Part shown: piece by piece, positions 61,601 through 64,000 of the stretch
Position numbering within the stretch: the stretch's first letter is position 1
Layout: every line of letters begins with the position of its first letter
Source of the DNA: an uncultured Lachnospiraceae bacterium
GTDB lineage: Bacteria > Bacillota > Clostridia > Lachnospirales > Lachnospiraceae
Direction of reading: 5' to 3'
Assembly (NCBI GenBank): GCA_910585895.1
Contig: CAJUHY010000001.1
Span: 62,001 to 126,000 of the forward strand
Length of the DNA stretch: 64,000 nucleotides
Position numbers and translations under genes: made by a program
Notes under the pieces: model-generated
Database searches by the model: none
Told to the model about the DNA's origin: nothing
The model's input: the letters and a program-made list of their open reading frames with translations, nothing else

Positions 61601-64000
61601 GTTCCGTCTGATTGTCGCTGTCCAGTTCACGGCGCGCCTTATCGCTCACCATGCAGACTTCCTTCAACTGTTTTCTGGCCTGGAATTCCCGCACTGTCAC
61701 CGCAAGGCTGTCAATCAGCCCGGCAATCGTACGCTCCTCATACATATCGCTGCGGTATTCCACCTGGTAGCAGACCTCGTTTTCATTAACCATCACGTCT
61801 ATAGACAGCGGCGCTTTTGCCGTGTCTAAGGATAGCTGCTCATTGTCCGCTTTCTCTCCGGCAATCTCATCAAAGCGGAAATTATCGCCCTGGAACGCAA
61901 ACATGATGTCCGCCTTAATCCCATATGCCCTGCTGATTTCCGCAAATGAATAAATGTCGGAATTCATGCTGTTCATCAACTGTTCGCCGGTCTCTTTCAG
62001 GTAAGAGCCAATCTCTTTTTCCCCATCCAGGTTACAGTAAACGGGCAGCGTCTTCACCAGCATATTGATGGTGGAGGACAGCCGGGAATCATTTCTGCCA
62101 TTGTAAATGGTCGTAAACACCGCCTCATCCTTGTAGACATAACGTCCCGTCACAAATCCAAACGCCGCGGTAAACAGCGTGTTCAAAGTAATCTTCTGCT
62201 CGGTGCAGAAGCGGCGCAGCGCTTCCATATCAGTCTCATCCGTCCTGTGGTACATGCCGAGTCCCGGCGTCTCTTCCCTGTGGTCCTTAGTCGGAAGGAA
62301 ATCCGTATCGCAGCCTTCAAAAATCGAATCATAATACTGTTTGGCAAGCGCATACTCCTGCCCCTGCAACGCCTTCCTTTCCACAAGCGCGACCTCATAA
62401 CCGCTGAATTTTTCCTTCGCCAGCGACTTTCCGCCATACGCCTCGTTCATGTCGCGCAGGAAGATGCCGCAGGACTCTCCATCACTGATGATATGATGGA
62501 ATTCCAGGAAGAGATATTTCCCTTCCGGCGTATCAAACAATTGAATACGGAACAGCCTGTCGCCAAGAATCTGATAGGGTTTCACCAGCTCTTCTTTATG
62601 AAGTTCCCCGCAAATCTCAGCTTCAAACGCCAGCTCATCATTACGCTTCTGCCAGATATCACCGTTATCATCCAGCGTAAGCGTGGTCTTAATATAAGGA
62701 TGCGCCTCCACCGTCTCCTCGACCGCCTTTTTCAGACGCTGTAAATCCACATTTTCACCCAAACAGAACAGGAACGGAATATTGTATATTGTGCTTCCCG
62801 GGTTGGCGGCGCACTCCACGAAAATACCATTCTGCGTCTGGGTCAGCGGATACATTTCCTGTTTTTCAAACGTCTCCCCCCTGTCGCTGCCCGCCAGGAA
62901 TTTTTCTAATTTCTCTACCGTGTCGTGTTCTTTCAAGTCCTTATTGCGGATAACCGCACCCTCAAAAGCATCAGACAGCAGTACGTTCAGCTTGACCGCA
63001 CCAATCGAGGTAAGGCCCGCCTTATAAATATCAGTGTTCACGCCAAACTCCCGATGCCCAATAACTTCTGCCACGCAGTCGAAAATCTTCTGCTGCACTT
63101 CCCCCGCAGGCGGCGCCAAATCTTCCTGTTTGCGCTCCGGCTTAGGCAGCGCGCGCTTATTGACTTTCTGGTTCTGGTTTAACGGAATCTTGTCAATCTG
63201 CATCGTCACCGCCGGAACCATGTACGGCGGCTTGCTCTCCTCAATAAACGCATTCATCGCTTCCACGTCAACTTCCCCATCCGATACCACATAGGCAGCG
63301 ATGTATTTACCGCCTGAGGGTTCGTCAAACGCTGCCACCGTAGCATCCTTTATGCCCGGGAAACGGCGGATAATCTCTTCCACTTCAGTCAGCTCGATGC
63401 GGAAGCCGCGAATCTTCACCTGACCGTCCCGCCTGCCGATAAACTGGATATTTCCGTCCGGCAGGTAACGCACGATGTCACCGGTATGGTAAAGCCTGCG
63501 ATACTCCGGCAAATCGCTATAGGGATTGTCCGCGTACACTTCCGCGGTCTTATCCGGGCGGTTCAGATAACCTCTGGACACATGGACGCCGGAAATGCAC
63601 AGTTCGCCCGGTACGCCGACCGGAACCCTTCTGCCCTGTTTATCCACAATATATAATTTCACATTTGGCAGGGGCTTGCCAATTGGCAAATCTTCCTCGT
63701 ATTTCTCAAACTGATAGGCAGTCGTTAAAATCGTACATTCCGTAGGCCCATATACATTCAGGTAATGCGTGCTGCCCTCGGGCGCAAACGGCGTCAGCGC
63801 TTCCCCGCCCATCAGCAGATATTTTAAAGCCGTCTCCTTGCCATTTGCCGCACTGCCAGAACGCTCCGCGCCGGAAAGCATACTGGTAGCATAGGCACGC
63901 CCAATCTGGGTCGTCATAAATACGTTGGTAATTCCCTGCTCCTCAAAATATTCATACAATGCATTCAGATCCAAACGTATGGATTCATCTATGATGTGGA
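58626..64000 (-). CDS. Non-ribosomal peptide synthetase, A-T-C-A-T-R (N-terminus beyond window edge)
   Basis: About 1790 residues are visible and the frame is open to the right edge; the first visible residues (HIIDESIRLD) lie inside an adenylation domain. In order (numbered from Asp-Leu-Asn at 63974): rest of A1 with NVYGPTECTI, YHTGDIVRYL and NQKVNKRAL; carrier 1 with Ser in YKAGLTSIGA (about 320); condensation domain with HHIISDG (about 491); A2 with YIYTSGSTGKPKG, NGYGPTETTIG, YRSGDLAKW and NGKVNKRAL; carrier 2 with ENGGTSLSA (about 1333); and a terminal reductase with LLTGANGFLGAHIL (about 1418) and Tyr-x-x-x-Lys in KYIDTKFRAEK. A reductase releases the chain as aldehyde or alcohol, so the visible part makes at least a dipeptide. 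Confidence 0.94.
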   Translation of the reverse strand, partial: HIIDESIRLDLNALYEYFEEQGITNVFMTTQIGRAYATSMLSGAERSGSAANGKETALKYLLMGGEALTPFAPEGSTHYLNVYGPTECTILTTAYQFEKYEEDLPIGKPLPNVKLYIVDKQGRRVPVGVPGELCISGVHVSRGYLNRPDKTAEVYADNPYSDLPEYRRLYHTGDIVRYLPDGNIQFIGRRDGQVKIRGFRIELTEVEEIIRRFPGIKDATVAAFDEPSGGKYIAAYVVSDGEVDVEAMNAFIEESKPPYMVPAVTMQIDKIPLNQNQKVNKRALPKPERKQEDLAPPAGEVQQKIFDCVAEVIGHREFGVNTDIYKAGLTSIGAVKLNVLLSDAFEGAVIRNKDLKEHDTVEKLEKFLAGSDRGETFEKQEMYPLTQTQNGIFVECAANPGSTIYNIPFLFCLGENVDLQRLKKAVEETVEAHPYIKTTLTLDDNGDIWQKRNDELAFEAEICGELHKEELVKPYQILGDRLFRIQLFDTPEGKYLFLEFHHIISDGESCGIFLRDMNEAYGGKSLAKEKFSGYEVALVERKALQGQEYALAKQYYDSIFEGCDTDFLPTKDHREETPGLGMYHRTDETDMEALRRFCTEQKITLNTLFTAAFGFVTGRYVYKDEAVFTTIYNGRNDSRLSSTINMLVKTLPVYCNLDGEKEIGSYLKETGEQLMNSMNSDIYSFAEISRAYGIKADIMFAFQGDNFRFDEIAGEKADNEQLSLDTAKAPLSIDVMVNENEVCYQVEYRSDMYEERTIAGLIDSLAVTVREFQARKQLKEVCMVSDKARRELDSDNQTEHAVEQTTANVLFERQAALYPDKTAVIACGRSLTFCELNQNANKIANHLISMGLSVEQMVGVMLPRTVDVYAARQGIMKAGGAFLPIDPEYPDERISYILEDSRAEFVLMPREIARERKVLIDNLSAKALILEELLAEDGNTENPKVDIKPENLCYCIYTSGSTGKPKGVMIEHRNLVNYVDDNPYNVEAQSYVYNATVSLAFAAITFDVSVLEECIPLYHGITVCMADEEEIHNPLALSKLILENGVDMMTCTPSFLINIIDMPEMKKALSQIKVFNVGAEAFPEALYDKIMALGTNAITFNGYGPTETTIGCAFDLVTGDKITIGKPMANIKMVMIDKYRNLLPAGVPGELLIIGNGVGRGYVGKPEMTADKFIQFEGMSAYRSGDLAKWNHHGKIEFMGRMDNQVKLRGLRVELDEIENVMNQYPTVKSSVVLVKEKDSNQFLCGYFVAESQVEKQNLTCFMQKYLTPYMVPSVLMQLPELPLTNNGKVNKRALPEPEYTTENKNYVKPRTELQRKLCEIFEMALGVEQIGIEDDFFENGGTSLSASKVAMKCMSAGIQVAYADLFDYKTPLELERHIQELQGVSVSAGDEEESGEGQGSLEQVLSRNVVEHVDEIAPSALGNVLLTGANGFLGAHILKNMIDNEDNTIYCLLRKGKASTLEKRLKSMLVYYFSNPYEELFGSRIQLIEGDITDAAKVESLQQYDFERVINCAACVKHFSADDTLEQVNYQGVLNLIRLCEKTGRELIQISTVSIAGENVGGKFPLEKKLHEHELYFGQSLSNKYIDTKFRAEKAVLEAAAQGMKGKVIRVGNLMSRVSDGEFQINSVTNGFMRTLRGYVALGRFPVSMLDMPTEFSPIDSTAEAIVKLSAVQSEFTVFHAYSSYLIQMADVLEQMNASGILVETVSDEEFQQSLLAALEDEEKNELISGLIAYASSDADSSTVYIDADNSFTTKALYRLGFKWPMPDSVYLKNALTALETLGFFDGRL

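Overview
The window looks like chromosomal DNA of an anaerobic, gut-type clostridium, most likely Lachnospiraceae. This is inferred from gene content (GH42 beta-galactosidase, rubrerythrin, Mbeg1-like hydrolase, trigger-factor-like lipoprotein, CotH surface protein, reductase-terminated NRPS), strong AGGAGG-type ribosome binding sites and sigma-A-like promoters. No marker gene fixes the genus. Almost everything is on the minus strand. I saw no rRNA, tRNA, CRISPR array or transposase gene.

Layout. 1-1.5 kb: a BlaR1 sensor protease (cut by the window edge) and its BlaI repressor, behind a promoter whose -10 carries a palindromic operator. 1.5-10.7 kb: MacAB-like export parts: two tandem paralogous FtsX permeases, a short MacB-like permease and an HlyD/MacA adaptor, with no ATPase. 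10.7-17.5 kb: two CUT1-type sugar permeases, a wrecked solute-binding-protein gene and an intact lipoprotein that fuses a propeller-like N-terminal half to a solute-binding protein. A 277-bp palindromic MITE-like element with a perfect 9-bp target duplication sits exactly between the last permease and the adaptor gene, so these genes were probably one operon before the insertion. 17.7-19.6 kb: a divergent OmpR-type two-component system. The same quartet of 11-bp-phased TCTCTAA/TTAGAGA repeats lies upstream of both solute-binding-protein copies and is the likely regulator binding site.

19.7-34.6 kb: a genome-stress or defence-flavoured stretch. It holds an SNF2 helicase and a large HD plus HSP90/GHKL ATPase protein (its promoter contains a GAAC-N4-GTTC LexA-like box), a zinc phospholipase C-like gene, a decayed SIR2-family gene, a 2-hydroxyacid dehydrogenase, SbcC/SbcD, a patatin phospholipase and a YafQ/DinJ toxin-antitoxin pair.

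34.6-50.1 kb: a 1493-residue CotH-kinase surface protein, a small unknown gene, a second MITE-like element, a 924-residue zinc-ribbon protein coupled to GH42 beta-galactosidase, an HAD phosphatase, an FKBP/trigger-factor lipoprotein, rubrerythrin, a cysteine-rich protein, an Mbeg1-like hydrolase and a viroplasmin-RNase H protein.

50.2-64 kb: the most striking region. An NRPS (A-T-C-A-T-reductase, running off the right edge) is followed on the same strand by two MATE exporters that each carry a C-terminal RsbW-like ATPase domain, a VOC protein, a STAS antagonist, a GH3 acyl-amido synthetase, an RsbU-type PP2C phosphatase and a free RsbW-like kinase. All parts of a partner-switching circuit are here except a sigma factor. 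I propose that the circuit controls the MATE exporters, or the handling of the peptide product, directly.
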